A stretch of 64,000 bases of DNA from Candidatus Sulfuritelmatomonas gaucii (GCA_900290245.1 OKRB01000024.1:1-64000), one strand, 5' to 3'; positions 34,891 to 43,365 are shown, counted from the stretch's first letter. The notes: a model not told the origin generated them from the sequence alone. Numbers and translations are program-made.

Positions 34891-35145
34891 AACAGCCTTT
34901 AGCTCTTAGCTTTTAGCTCTTAGCTCGTTTGTGCTCAACCCCGGCTGCTGCGATTTGCCCCAAAAAACGGCCCGTTCACGCACAAGATATTAAAGAATAC
35001 GCGCAAGCTGCTAATAGAGAACAGCCCTTAGCTCTTAACTTTTAGCTCTTAGCTCGTTGGCGCTCGACCTCGGCTGTATTGAACTCAAATACGGCGCGGT
35101 TTCATACATCTCAGCTAATAGCTAACGGCTAAAGGCTAATAGCTG
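34891..35145. repeat. Diverged TTAGCTC direct repeats
   Basis: Two 57-base direct copies at 34891-34947 and 35020-35076 share 51 positions; both run AACAGCC, then several TTAGCTCTTAGC units, and end CGGCTG. A looser third block (35112-35145) has AGCTAATAGCTAACGGC. A further one lies at 35519-35555 after rpmE. They are AGCT-rich and can fold on themselves. No gene lies in this 335-base gap between dnaE2 and rpmE. Confidence 0.7.
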
Positions 35146-35224
35146 CCATCAGTTTGCGCCCGTCGGGGAATCCCCCTACAATATGGATAGAGAAGAATTG
35201 ACGGAAAGGTCTGTATTTTCAGCG

Positions 35225-35452
35225 ATGCCCAAGGAAAAGATTCATCCCAATTACGCCGCGGTGCGAGTGGTTTGCGCCTGCGGAAGCGCCTTTGAGACGA
35301 GGTCGACCCACAAGGGCGACATTCACGTGGAAATTTGCTCGGTTTGCCATCCGTTCTTCACCGGCAAACAACGGTTAGTAGATACAGCGGGACGCGTGGA
35401 GCGCTTCCGCCGGAAGTATGCCAAGAGCGACGCGGCAAAGGCGGCCAAGTAG
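35225..35452 (+). CDS. rpmE: 50S ribosomal protein L31
   Basis: 75 residues from ATG 35225 ([20 protein letters not shown]); a longer upstream frame is not needed. The zinc-binding Cys residues are CAC at 17-19 and CSVC at 36-39, so this is the zinc (C+) form, and [20 protein letters not shown] is invariant in the family. Zn-form L31 is normally replaced by a Zn-free paralogue under zinc starvation; none is seen here. It is monocistronic, flanked by AGCT repeats. Confidence 0.96.
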   Translation: MPKEKIHPNYAAVRVVCACGSAFETRSTHKGDIHVEICSVCHPFFTGKQRLVDTAGRVERFRRKYAKSDAAKAAK

Positions 35453-35590
35453 CCGGGGCGAGGAGTTGGACGAATGGGCCTCCGCCGCGGCGGGGGCTCA
35501 CGCTTGTTTGGGGCGAAACAGCTGCTAGCTGCTAGCCTCTAGCTCCTAGCTTTTTTGGTGCAGAATGCAACCGAATTTGAGGCAAGCAAG

Positions 35591-35719
35591 ATGCCCCGGC
35601 CAAAGCGTTCGATCGAATCCGAAGTAAACATCGACGGTGTCAAGCTAACTTGGCGCCTGCACCGCGAGTGGTGTACTGCTGATCGCTCGTCAGCCTGCAG
35701 GCCAGAATCTCGTAGTTAA
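35591..35719 (+). pseudogene. Truncated 42-aa frame upstream of dusB
   Basis: The frame MPRPKRSIESEVNIDGVKL followed by TWRLHREWCTAD looks like the N-terminus of a longer family in which VxIDGVxLTWRLHREpqW is, from memory, a recurring start. After CTAD the reading becomes nonsense and stops. In another frame the DNA continues into the dusB frame through GQNLVVKGQELYFM. It is probably a frameshifted remnant. Confidence 0.35.
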
Positions 35720-35738
35720 AGGCCAGGAGCTTTACTTC

Positions 35739-37064
35739 ATGCCGCGCAGAGGATTCACGGTGAAGAAGAACTGGGACAATCCGGTGGAGCACGCGATGCC
35801 CGCAGAGGCGCGGGTGCCCGCCGAGGTGCGGATTGGATCAGTCACTGTGCGGCCGGCGACGGTGCTTGCTCCCATGGCGGGCGTGACCGACACTGTGTTT
35901 CGCAGGTTCATCCGGCACGCGAGTCTGTTTAGCAGAGAACAGAGATCAGAGAACAGAGAAGAGGGAGCCAGGGAGCAAGGGAGCGAGGGAGCCGCGGCGG
36001 AGCAAATTGAAACTGCCATCAGCAACGTGGAGTCGGGATGCGGGTTGCTGATGACCGAGTTCACCTCGGCCGATGGCCTGGCGCGGATGCGCGAGACGAA
36101 GCGGCGGCGGTATCTGACGTTTTACGGCGACGAGCATCCCATCGGCGCGCAGTTGTTTGGCTCGAATCCGGAGACGCTCGCCGAGGCGGCGCGCATCGTT
36201 GAGGACACCGGCTTCGACACGGTGGACCTGAATCTCGGCTGCCCGGCGAAGCGCGTCGTCGGCTGCAACGGAGGGTCGGGACTGCTGCGCGATCTGCCTA
36301 GGATCGGCGAGATCTTTCACGCCATCCGCAGCGCAGTCACAATTCCCTTCACCGTCAAGTTCCGCATGGGCTGGAACGAATCGCAGATTGTGTGCGTAGA
36401 ACTGGCGAAGATGGCCGAGGCCGAAGGGCTCAATGGCCTTGCGCTGCATGCGCGTACGCGCGAGCAGGGCTACAGCGGGCAGGCGCAGTGGGGCTGGATT
36501 GCTCAAGTGAAGCAGGCAGTGCGGCTTCCTGTGGTAGGCAACGGCGATGTGCGCACGCCCGAAGATGCGGTGGCCATGGTGGCTGAGACGGGCTGCGATG
36601 CGGTGATGATTGGCCGCGCGGCGCCGGCGAATCCATGGATCTTTCGCCAGATCGCGCAGTACACAGCGACCGGCAGCTACGAGCGGCCGACCACCGAAGA
36701 TCGTTACCGCATGATTCGCGCGTATTTTGAGATGCTGCTGACGGAGGCTGAAGCGACCAAGGAGCTGCCACGCGACGCAAGAATCGGCGATCCCGGGGCC
36801 CCCACGGACAGGTCTTCGTCCGTGGGGTGGGATCCCGTCGGCAAGATGAAACAGTTTGCCACGTGGTTCACGCACGGCGTGCCGGGTGGAGCGAAGTTGC
36901 GCGCGGCCATCTACCATGCACGCACCGGTCCCGAGGTACTCGCCGAAGTGGAGCGATTCTTTGTGCCGCGAATTGAGGCCGGCGAGTGCGTTGAGCCGCT
37001 GGCCGCTGCGGACAGCGAAGATTCCGCTCAGGCATTCCCTGATAACGAACTGGTTTGCGATTGA
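35739..37064 (+). CDS. dusB: tRNA-dihydrouridine synthase with two in-frame insertions
   Basis: 441 residues, about 90 longer than usual DusB. The FMN barrel is complete: VLAPMAGVTDTVFRRFIRHA, MTEFTSADGLARMR, TVDLNLGCPAKRVVGCNGGS (catalytic Cys within GCPAK), PFTVKFRMGW, LALHARTREQGYSGQAQW and VVGNGDVRTPEDAVAM. It reduces uridines in the tRNA D-loop using NADPH. The extra length comes from a purine-repeat insert (about residues 63-87, SLFSREQRSENREEGAREQG) and a palindromic insert (about 350-367, GAPTDRSSSVGWDP), both in frame and of intergenic-repeat type. Met 20 is an alternative start. Confidence 0.93.
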   Translation: MPRRGFTVKKNWDNPVEHAMPAEARVPAEVRIGSVTVRPATVLAPMAGVTDTVFRRFIRHASLFSREQRSENREEGAREQGSEGAAAEQIETAISNVESGCGLLMTEFTSADGLARMRETKRRRYLTFYGDEHPIGAQLFGSNPETLAEAARIVEDTGFDTVDLNLGCPAKRVVGCNGGSGLLRDLPRIGEIFHAIRSAVTIPFTVKFRMGWNESQIVCVELAKMAEAEGLNGLALHARTREQGYSGQAQWGWIAQVKQAVRLPVVGNGDVRTPEDAVAMVAETGCDAVMIGRAAPANPWIFRQIAQYTATGSYERPTTEDRYRMIRAYFEMLLTEAEATKELPRDARIGDPGAPTDRSSSVGWDPVGKMKQFATWFTHGVPGGAKLRAAIYHARTGPEVLAEVERFFVPRIEAGECVEPLAAADSEDSAQAFPDNELVCD

Positions 37065-37083
37065 TGTGAAGCGGCGCGCGTAA

Positions 37084-38748
37084 TCAGGTAAGCGCGAGAT
37101 ACTCATGCGCGAGTCGAACCACCATCGAACCTTCGCCAACCGCTGATGCTACGCGGTTCATCGCGCCGGCACGGAGGTCCCCCGCTGCAAACACACCGGG
37201 AACGCTGGTCTCGAGAACGAGGGGTTCGCGCTGCTCTTTCCAGATGCGCGCGTAGTCTTCGGCGGCCATCACGTCACGGCCTGTGAGCACAAACCCCTTG
37301 GCGTCGCGCAGCACTTCATTGGGGAGCCAATCGCTCCTCGGTCGCGTGCCAATAAAGATAAAGAGCGCGTCGGCTTGCTCCGGGCTTGTCGATCCGTCGG
37401 CGAGCGATTTGAGCACAACTCGTTCCACGTGGCCCTCGCCTTCGACGCGCTCGACTTCAGTCTGAGGTCGAAGTTGGATGTTGGGGGTTTTCTCAATCTG
37501 CTCGATCAGGTATTGCGACATGGTTTCGCGCAGACTGTCCCGACGAATCACAATCTCCACCTGGCTTGCGTAGCGAGCCAGGTAGATGGCGCCCTGGCCG
37601 GCCGAGTTTCCGCCGCCCACAACAATCACTCGCCGGTCGCGGAAGGCCGACGCCTCAGTAGTGGCGGCGCCGTAATACACGCCCGCGCCGGTGTGCTCGG
37701 CGATACCAGGAGCAGAATGTTCGCGATAGAACATGCCGGTGCTGGCCAGCATCGCGCGGGTGACGACCTGGCGGCCATCGGAGAGCACTAGCCGCTTATA
37801 TCCTCCGTCAAAGGCAACTCCGGTGACTTCGAGCGGGGCAAGGAACTCGGCGCCAAGGCGCTGCGCCTGCGTAATCGCGCGACGCGCCAGCTCGCTGCCG
37901 CTTACGCCGGCAGGAAAGCCAAGGTAGTTCTCGATGCGTGAGCTGGAGCCGGCCTGTCCGCCGGGCGCGTGCCGGTCAAGAAGAAGCGTTCGCAAACCCT
38001 CTGATGCGCCGTACACTGCCGCGGCGAGCCCCGCCGGGCCTGCTCCGACGATCGCCAGATCATAGACATCGAAGGCGGCGGTGAGAGGTTTGCCAAGGCG
38101 CTCGGCAACCTGACGGGCGTCGGGATTTCGCATCACAGGCGACCCATCGTCAAAGAAGAGCGCGGGAAGTTCTTCAAGGGTCACACCGGCCGCGTCGAGC
38201 AGCGCGCGGGCGTCCGCATCGCGCGTCACGTCGAGCCAGCGATAAGGGATGAGGTTGCTGGCCAGAAAATCCTTGATGGCGTGCGATTGCGGAGACCACT
38301 GATAACCAACCAGCCGCAGCCCTTTGGCTTCAGGAAGATATTCGGCCTGCCACGCATCGAGCAAATCGTCGATCGCGGGAAAGAGCCGCTCTTCCGGCGG
38401 GTCCCAGGGCTTGGAGAGATAGTGGTCGAGATGCGCCTCGTTGATGGCCTTGACTGCCGCGTCGATGTCGGAGTAAGCGGTGAGCAGAACGCGCCGCGCC
38501 AGCGGATAAATCGCGCGCGACTTGGCCAGCACTTCGCTGCCCATCATGCCGGGCATACGCTGATCGCAGATGAGCATGGCCAACGAATCGCCGCGGCTCT
38601 TCAGCTCACGGATGGCATTGAGCGCCTCCTGCCCTGATGCTGCGCTCATCACCGTGTAGTTTTCGCGATAACGGGAGCGAAGATCGCGACGGACCGCGGC
38701 CAGAACCTGCGGGTCGTCGTCAACGATGAGCAAAACCGGCTTGTTCAT
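37084..38748 (-). CDS. Response-regulator receiver fused to thioredoxin-reductase-like oxidoreductase
   Basis: 554 residues. A receiver domain (1-125) has the acidic pocket DDD at 10-12, phospho-acceptor Asp 62 (MLICDQRMPGMMG) and the conserved Lys (YLSKPW). Residues ~140-220 look like a glutaredoxin-like module without Cys (GYQWSPQSHAIKDFLASN). Then follows a thioredoxin-reductase-like part with FAD site YDLAIVGAGPAGLAAAVYGA and NADPH site RVIVVGGGNSAGQGAIYLAR. The CxxC that reduces thioredoxin is absent: the position reads YYGAATTEAS. It may use NADPH to reduce something else, or sense redox state under phosphorelay control. The start overlaps the end of the kinase by four bases. Confidence 0.9.
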   Translation of the reverse strand: MNKPVLLIVDDDPQVLAAVRRDLRSRYRENYTVMSAASGQEALNAIRELKSRGDSLAMLICDQRMPGMMGSEVLAKSRAIYPLARRVLLTAYSDIDAAVKAINEAHLDHYLSKPWDPPEERLFPAIDDLLDAWQAEYLPEAKGLRLVGYQWSPQSHAIKDFLASNLIPYRWLDVTRDADARALLDAAGVTLEELPALFFDDGSPVMRNPDARQVAERLGKPLTAAFDVYDLAIVGAGPAGLAAAVYGASEGLRTLLLDRHAPGGQAGSSSRIENYLGFPAGVSGSELARRAITQAQRLGAEFLAPLEVTGVAFDGGYKRLVLSDGRQVVTRAMLASTGMFYREHSAPGIAEHTGAGVYYGAATTEASAFRDRRVIVVGGGNSAGQGAIYLARYASQVEIVIRRDSLRETMSQYLIEQIEKTPNIQLRPQTEVERVEGEGHVERVVLKSLADGSTSPEQADALFIFIGTRPRSDWLPNEVLRDAKGFVLTGRDVMAAEDYARIWKEQREPLVLETSVPGVFAAGDLRAGAMNRVASAVGEGSMVVRLAHEYLALT

Positions 38749-40187
38749 CGTGCAGGCCCCGTGTTCTGAGTCTCGTCGATCGGCATGGCAACGCGGAACT
38801 CCGTCCGGCCCGGCCGGGAGTCAACTTCGATTGTGGCGTCGTTGTGGCGCAGCAGCCGGCGAACAATGTCGAGTCCGAGCCCGGTTCCCTGCCCCATGGG
38901 CTTGGTGGTGAAGAACGGATCGAAGATGCGTTCGCGAATTGGCGCCGGAATGCCGGGACCGTCGTCGATGATGCGCACGACAACGCGTTCACCTTCGCGG
39001 CTAGCTTTCACCTCCACATGACCGCCGTCCTCGACCGCATCGAGCGCATTGTCGATCAGGTTTCCCCAGATCTGGTTGAGCTCGCCGGCGAATCCACGCA
39101 CAAACGGCAAGCTCGCCTCCAACTCGATCGCCACAGCAGCCGATTTCTGCCGCGCCTTCGCCCTGAGGACCGCAACGGTGTTGGCCAGGCTCTGGCCCAG
39201 ATCCACCGGGTCAGCCACCATCGCCTGATCCATGTGCGTGAACCCTTTGATGGCGGTCACCAGGCCGGAAATTCGCATCGCCGCTTCCTGGATCTCCGAG
39301 GCGAGGCTGCGCACTGCGCATCCCGCTGCAGCCCAGCGCAACACCACGTCCAGGGCCGGTCCCTGCACGGCGGAGGCAAGCTGGTCGAGAGACTCAATGG
39401 TGACGGGAGTGTCGGCCAGTGCTTCAGCGCCGGCGGCATCGAGCCCGTGATCGGCGAGCCAGTCAGCGATTGCCTCTTCGCGCTCTGCCTGCTGCACCGG
39501 CGAGCGGATTCCATCGGGCGCTCTTGCCAGGCAGGTGTTGCGAATGGCATCGACGGCGGCGAGCTGTGCATCACTCAAACGCGCCACGCCGAGAGCAAGC
39601 GTTGCCGTCTCAGCTTCTCCCAGCCGGTCCTCAAGCAGCGCAGCGCTGCGTTCAATGGCTGAAGCTGGATTATTGAGCTCGTGTGCCAAGCCGGCTGACA
39701 ACTTGCCCAGCGAAATCATCTTCTCGTTCAGCAGGTCGCTGGAGGTGAACAAACGCGCGCGATCGAGCATGGTATGAACAAGGATCGAGGTGATCACGAA
39801 GCAATCATGGGTCAGCGCGCGAAGCAACTCCCGGGGCAGCGACAAAATCTCGGTGGGCTCCTGCGCAACCGCGTCTCCAGGCGGAGTCGTGAGCCTTGAG
39901 TAGGGCAGGATTCCTGACACTTCGCCGGTTCGCCATTCGATGATCTTCTGCGGCCCGGAGCCGCGATCGACCGACAGCGTCACGTGGCCCGACAGGACGA
40001 CGTAAAGCCCTTCAACCTGGACGCCTTTATGAGACAGCACCTCGCCGGCCTCGAGATGCCGCAGCGTGCCATGCTCCGCCAGCCAAGCGAGCTCTTCCCG
40101 CGGCGCTGCTCCTAGCGTCTTGTGCCGCGGCGCTGCTCCTAGCGTCTTGTGCTCCGCAAGCCGATCGATGAGGTCCAATGCGGCCAC
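38745..40187 (-). CDS. Cyclic-nucleotide-binding-domain histidine kinase
   Basis: 480 residues. The N-terminal ~30-150 is a cNMP-binding/CAP-like sensor (LEAGEVLSHKGVQVEGLYVV, LSGHVTLSVDRG). The dimerisation helix carries His 169 (LSAGLAHELNNPASAIERSA). About 100 residues of helical insert follow before the second helix, and the ATPase has N, G1 and G2 boxes (NQIWGNLIDNALDAVEDGG, DDGPGIP, GQGTGLGLDIV). No membrane segments are seen, so it is cytosolic. It ends four bases inside the start of the receiver-oxidoreductase gene, the obvious phosphorylation partner. A 9-residue tandem duplication (HKTLGAAPR) lies near the N-terminus. Confidence 0.92.
   Translation of the reverse strand: MAALDLIDRLAEHKTLGAAPRHKTLGAAPREELAWLAEHGTLRHLEAGEVLSHKGVQVEGLYVVLSGHVTLSVDRGSGPQKIIEWRTGEVSGILPYSRLTTPPGDAVAQEPTEILSLPRELLRALTHDCFVITSILVHTMLDRARLFTSSDLLNEKMISLGKLSAGLAHELNNPASAIERSAALLEDRLGEAETATLALGVARLSDAQLAAVDAIRNTCLARAPDGIRSPVQQAEREEAIADWLADHGLDAAGAEALADTPVTIESLDQLASAVQGPALDVVLRWAAAGCAVRSLASEIQEAAMRISGLVTAIKGFTHMDQAMVADPVDLGQSLANTVAVLRAKARQKSAAVAIELEASLPFVRGFAGELNQIWGNLIDNALDAVEDGGHVEVKASREGERVVVRIIDDGPGIPAPIRERIFDPFFTTKPMGQGTGLGLDIVRRLLRHNDATIEVDSRPGRTEFRVAMPIDETQNTGPAR
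40098..40151. repeat. Perfect 27-bp tandem duplication inside the kinase gene
   Basis: Two identical adjacent 27-base units starting CCGCGGCGCTGCTCC keep the frame and duplicate HKTLGAAPR at residues 13-30. Perfect identity suggests a recent slippage event, or an assembly artefact. Confidence 0.9.
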
Positions 40188-40428
40188 CTGTCACTAAATT
40201 TTGTCCCGATGGGAAAGGAGGATGCCCCGCTCAAAGGTAGCAGATGGCACCACCACCGGAAAACCGGCCGGTTTTTGCTCAAATTCTGCAACGAACTAAC
40301 GAAACACCGTGCGCGGAATGATGTCTTGAATGTTTATTGCAATCCACCCCGGCCCGGTCGCGCAGCGAAGAGGCGCGATCGGATAAAATCCCATCCGGGC
40401 TCCAGTGCCAGTCCAAGGGAGTATGGGA

Positions 40429-41259
40429 ATGAATTACCTTCATCGGTTCAAGGTTGTGCCGGGCAGCAAGGCCAAGCTCTGGAAGATCGATCCCTCATCG
40501 CACCCCGGCCACAAGAATCACAAGTCCGCCCTGGAAGAAATCGATCACTACCAACAAAAATTGCGCGAATTGCAGGAGTTGCTATGCGCCGAGCGAAAAC
40601 ACTCGCTCCTGATTTGTTTGCAGGCGCTCGACACCGGAGGCAAGGACGGCGTCATCAATCACGTTCTGGGCGCCATGAACCCTCAGGGCTGCCGGGTAGC
40701 GGCGTTCAAAGAGCCTTCGGCCGAGGAACTGGCGCACGATTTTCTGTGGCGCGTGCACAAGGTAGCGCCTGCCAACGGCGAAGTTGTCATCTTCAATCGC
40801 TCGCACTATGAGGATGTGCTCGTTGTCAGGGTTCATAAGCTTGTTCCGAAGGAGGTCTGGTCGCGCCGCTACGATCAGATCAACGCGTTCGAGAAGGAGC
40901 TTGTCGCGCACGATACGCAGATTCTGAAGTTCTACCTGCACATCTCAAGGGACGAGCAATTGAAGCGCTTCAAGCAGCGGCTTGATGATCCGGCCAAGCA
41001 ATGGAAGATCAGCGAGGCAGACTACAAGGAGCGCGCCTTCTGGGACGATTACATGGCTGCATATGAAGAGGCGATCTCGCGGTGCAGCACTGAATACGCG
41101 CCCTGGTTTATCATTCCCGCCGACCACAAGTGGTTTCGCGACCTAGCCATCGCACGCATTGTTGTAGAACACCTGGAATCGATGAAGATGAAATATCCCA
41201 AGCCGACAATCGACATCGATCACATCCGGCGCGAGTATCACGCCGCGAAGCGTATCTAG
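40429..41259 (+). CDS. ppk2: Polyphosphate kinase 2 family protein
   Basis: 276 residues from ATG 40429, chosen because AAGGGAG lies seven bases upstream. The Walker A-like loop is LQALDTGGKDGVINHVLGAM and the Walker B/lid is EVVIFNRSHYEDVLVVRVHK, followed by SRDEQLKRFKQRLDDPAKQW and WDDYMAAYEEAI. The enzyme transfers phosphate between polyphosphate and nucleotides; its single-domain form is common in Acidobacteriota, and the subclass (NDP or NMP) cannot be settled by eye. The stop codon is immediately followed by a scoB fragment. Confidence 0.93.
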   Translation: MNYLHRFKVVPGSKAKLWKIDPSSHPGHKNHKSALEEIDHYQQKLRELQELLCAERKHSLLICLQALDTGGKDGVINHVLGAMNPQGCRVAAFKEPSAEELAHDFLWRVHKVAPANGEVVIFNRSHYEDVLVVRVHKLVPKEVWSRRYDQINAFEKELVAHDTQILKFYLHISRDEQLKRFKQRLDDPAKQWKISEADYKERAFWDDYMAAYEEAISRCSTEYAPWFIIPADHKWFRDLAIARIVVEHLESMKMKYPKPTIDIDHIRREYHAAKRI

Positions 41260-41564
41260 CCAATTGGATGATCCCGGGCAAACGCGTGAAAGGAATGGGC
41301 GGCGCCATGGACCTGGTCTCCGGCGTGCGCCAAGTCGTGGTCCTGATGGAACACACCGCCGCAGGTGGAAGCGCCAAGCTCGTCCGCAACTGCTCTCTTC
41401 CGCTCACCGGCAAGGGCGTGGTGAATGGTGTTATCACCGATCTTTGCGCACTCGACGTCACGCCTGCGGGATTCGAAGTTTTCGAGCTGGCGGAGGGAGA
41501 GACCCGAGAACAAATCGAGCAGCGCACCGAGGGATCACTGCGATTCCGCGACGGCGCGGCGTGA
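41260..41564 (+). pseudogene. scoB: C-terminal fragment of 3-oxoacid CoA-transferase subunit B
   Basis: From just after the ppk2 stop the frame reads ANWMIPGKRVKGMGGAMDLV, VVVLMEHTAAGGSAKLV, LPLTGKGVVNGVITDLCALD and VTPAGFEVFELAEGETREQI. This is the last ~100 residues of ScoB, which activates acetoacetate with succinyl-CoA. The first ~110 residues, including the catalytic glutamate region, are missing, and subunit A is absent nearby. The sequence conservation is good, so the deletion joining it to ppk2 may be recent. It faces the operon that produces acetoacetate. Confidence 0.85.
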
Positions 41565-41578
41565 CGCGGGTTTGGTGC

Positions 41579-42373
41579 TTACTTCCCCCACGTCGGCTTA
41601 CGCTTTTCAAGAAATGCAGAGATGCCCTCTCGAAAGTCTCCTGTTTTCCTGATTTGAGTGCTGACTTCGATGGCATCGGCGATGGCTGCGTCGAGCCACG
41701 CCCGATGACGCGCGGTGATCATGCGCTTGGTTGCGCTGAGAGCCTCGAGGCTGTTGGCGAGCAACGATTGCGCGAGCGACTCCACACGCTGTGAGAGATC
41801 CTCTCGCGGAACCACTTCATTCACCAGGCCCATTTTGCAGGCTTCATTCGCATCGAGAATGCGCCCGGTCAGCAGCAGATCGCGGCTTCGTTTGTCTCCA
41901 ATCTGCAAGGAGAGGAAGACTGACACCAACGCCGGCACAAAGCCGATGCGCACTTCGGTAAAGCCGAACTTCGCGTCCGGCGTGGCGAGAGTGAAGTCGC
42001 AAAGGATTGCCAGACCGGCGCCGCCTGCGATAGCCGGGCCATGGACCGCGGCGATAGTGGGAATGGGCAGTTCATACAACGCGAGAAAGAGGCGGGCGAT
42101 TCGTTCCGCATCAGAACGATATTCAGCGGCAGCGGCGCCTTGCATCTCTTTCAGCGCCGACAGATCCAGGCCGGAGCAGAAAGCCGGCCCTGAGCCGGAC
42201 AACACAAGAATGCGGCAACCGCTCCTCGCGGTCTCTTCCAGCGCTGCGATCAACTCCATCTGCATTTCGGGAGTCATCGCGTTGCGGCGATCCGGCCGGT
42301 GCAGAATAATGGTTCGCACCGGACCACTGTCGTTCAGCAGGATCGTCTTGTAATTCAATGCTTCCTCCACCAT
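41579..42373 (-). CDS. Enoyl-CoA hydratase (methylglutaconyl-CoA hydratase-like)
   Basis: 264 residues from ATG 42373. Crotonase landmarks are PAFCSGLDLSALKEMQG (oxyanion loop), AAVHGPAIAGGAGLAILCDF, and KFGFTEVRIGFVPALVSVF with Glu 140 in the catalytic position. The combination with HMG-CoA lyase, acyl-CoA dehydrogenase and a carboxylase beta subunit in one run points to hydration of 3-methylglutaconyl-CoA in leucine breakdown, but generic enoyl-CoA hydratase activity cannot be excluded. It is the last gene of the run and is convergent with the scoB fragment 14 bases away. Confidence 0.85.
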   Translation of the reverse strand: MVEEALNYKTILLNDSGPVRTIILHRPDRRNAMTPEMQMELIAALEETARSGCRILVLSGSGPAFCSGLDLSALKEMQGAAAAEYRSDAERIARLFLALYELPIPTIAAVHGPAIAGGAGLAILCDFTLATPDAKFGFTEVRIGFVPALVSVFLSLQIGDKRSRDLLLTGRILDANEACKMGLVNEVVPREDLSQRVESLAQSLLANSLEALSATKRMITARHRAWLDAAIADAIEVSTQIRKTGDFREGISAFLEKRKPTWGK

Positions 42374-42408
42374 GGATGGTGCGTGACCCGGCCTGAACGC
42401 GAGCGCTG

Positions 42409-43281
42409 CTATTGCACCGGAGCTCCGCAGCTCTGCGCAATCTTCGCGCTGGCGGCAATTAATTCGTCCAAAGCACCGAGTCCGGGAACTGCTACACCCT
42501 CTTCCTTCAGCACAGCAACCAGCGTTTCCGTGGGTATATTTCCCACCAGTGTATCCTGCGCGAAGGGGCACCCTCCCAGCCCGCCAATGGCTGAATCGAA
42601 CCGCCTGCAACCGGCGCGATATGCCGCGCGAATGCGCTCTCCAGCTTCGCCACGCCGTGCATGAAGATGCACCCCAAACTCGATTTCGCGATGGGCAGCA
42701 ATCGCGACGCTGACAATCTCCACAATCTGCTCCGGCGAAGCCACGCCAACCGTGTCAGCCAGGGAAATTTGACGCACGCCTGAGTCGATCAGCTGGCCGC
42801 ATGCCTCCGTCACCGCAGCGGCGCTCCACTTGTCGCCATACGGATTTCCAAAGGCCATGGAGAGATAGGCCACTACCCTTAGACCGTCGCCGTTTGCTCG
42901 CGCGCCGATTGCTTTCAGCGCGGCTAGCGCCTCTTCCGGGGTTTGATGCTGGTTACGGTGGAGAAATTGCGGCGATACGGAATAAGGAAAACCGATCGTG
43001 CGGACCACGCCTGTGCGCAATGCGCGCTCCGCGCCTTTTTCGTTGACCACGATGCCGATGATCTCGACCTGCTCTGGTGGTTGAAGAATCTCAAGCACGC
43101 GCTCGGCATCGGCCATTTGCGGAACCGCCGCGGGTGAGACGAAACTCACCGCGTCGATGTGCGTGAATCCCGCTTCGATCAGCTTGCGCAGGTACGCCGC
43201 TTTTACTTCGGAAGGAATTGCCGCGGGCAGCCCTTGCCAGGCGTCGCGCGGGCACTCGACGATTTGCAGCTGTTCGTTCAT
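42409..43281 (-). CDS. mvaB: Hydroxymethylglutaryl-CoA lyase
   Basis: 290 residues from ATG 43281 (MNEQLQIVECPRDAWQGLPA). The TIM-barrel has FTHIDAVSFVSPAAVPQMAD, ISLADTVGVASPEQIVEIVS, FGVHLHARRGEAGERIRAAY and the catalytic Cys signature SAIGGLGGCPFAQDTLVGNI. It cleaves HMG-CoA to acetyl-CoA and acetoacetate, the last step of leucine degradation. The N-terminal metal-binding residue, usually 'E-xxPRDGxQ', reads ECPRDAWQG, a Gly-to-Ala change typical of some bacterial branches. Confidence 0.92.
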   Translation of the reverse strand: MNEQLQIVECPRDAWQGLPAAIPSEVKAAYLRKLIEAGFTHIDAVSFVSPAAVPQMADAERVLEILQPPEQVEIIGIVVNEKGAERALRTGVVRTIGFPYSVSPQFLHRNQHQTPEEALAALKAIGARANGDGLRVVAYLSMAFGNPYGDKWSAAAVTEACGQLIDSGVRQISLADTVGVASPEQIVEIVSVAIAAHREIEFGVHLHARRGEAGERIRAAYRAGCRRFDSAIGGLGGCPFAQDTLVGNIPTETLVAVLKEEGVAVPGLGALDELIAASAKIAQSCGAPVQ

Positions 43282-43365
43282 GACGTCAAACAAGTGAGAG
43301 CCCGGCAGCTTGTAGCCGGTGGTTTCGCAGCGACAAGCTGCAGGCCGCCTGTTACAAGCGAATCG

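Noticed and set aside
34891..35145. Possible CRISPR array
   Set aside because: The repeats are irregular, diverged, not separated by unique spacers of equal length, and no cas genes are present.
41130..41259. Start of the scoB-like frame inside ppk2
   Set aside because: The residues before ANWMIPGK are an out-of-frame reading of ppk2; homology to ScoB begins only at its stop.
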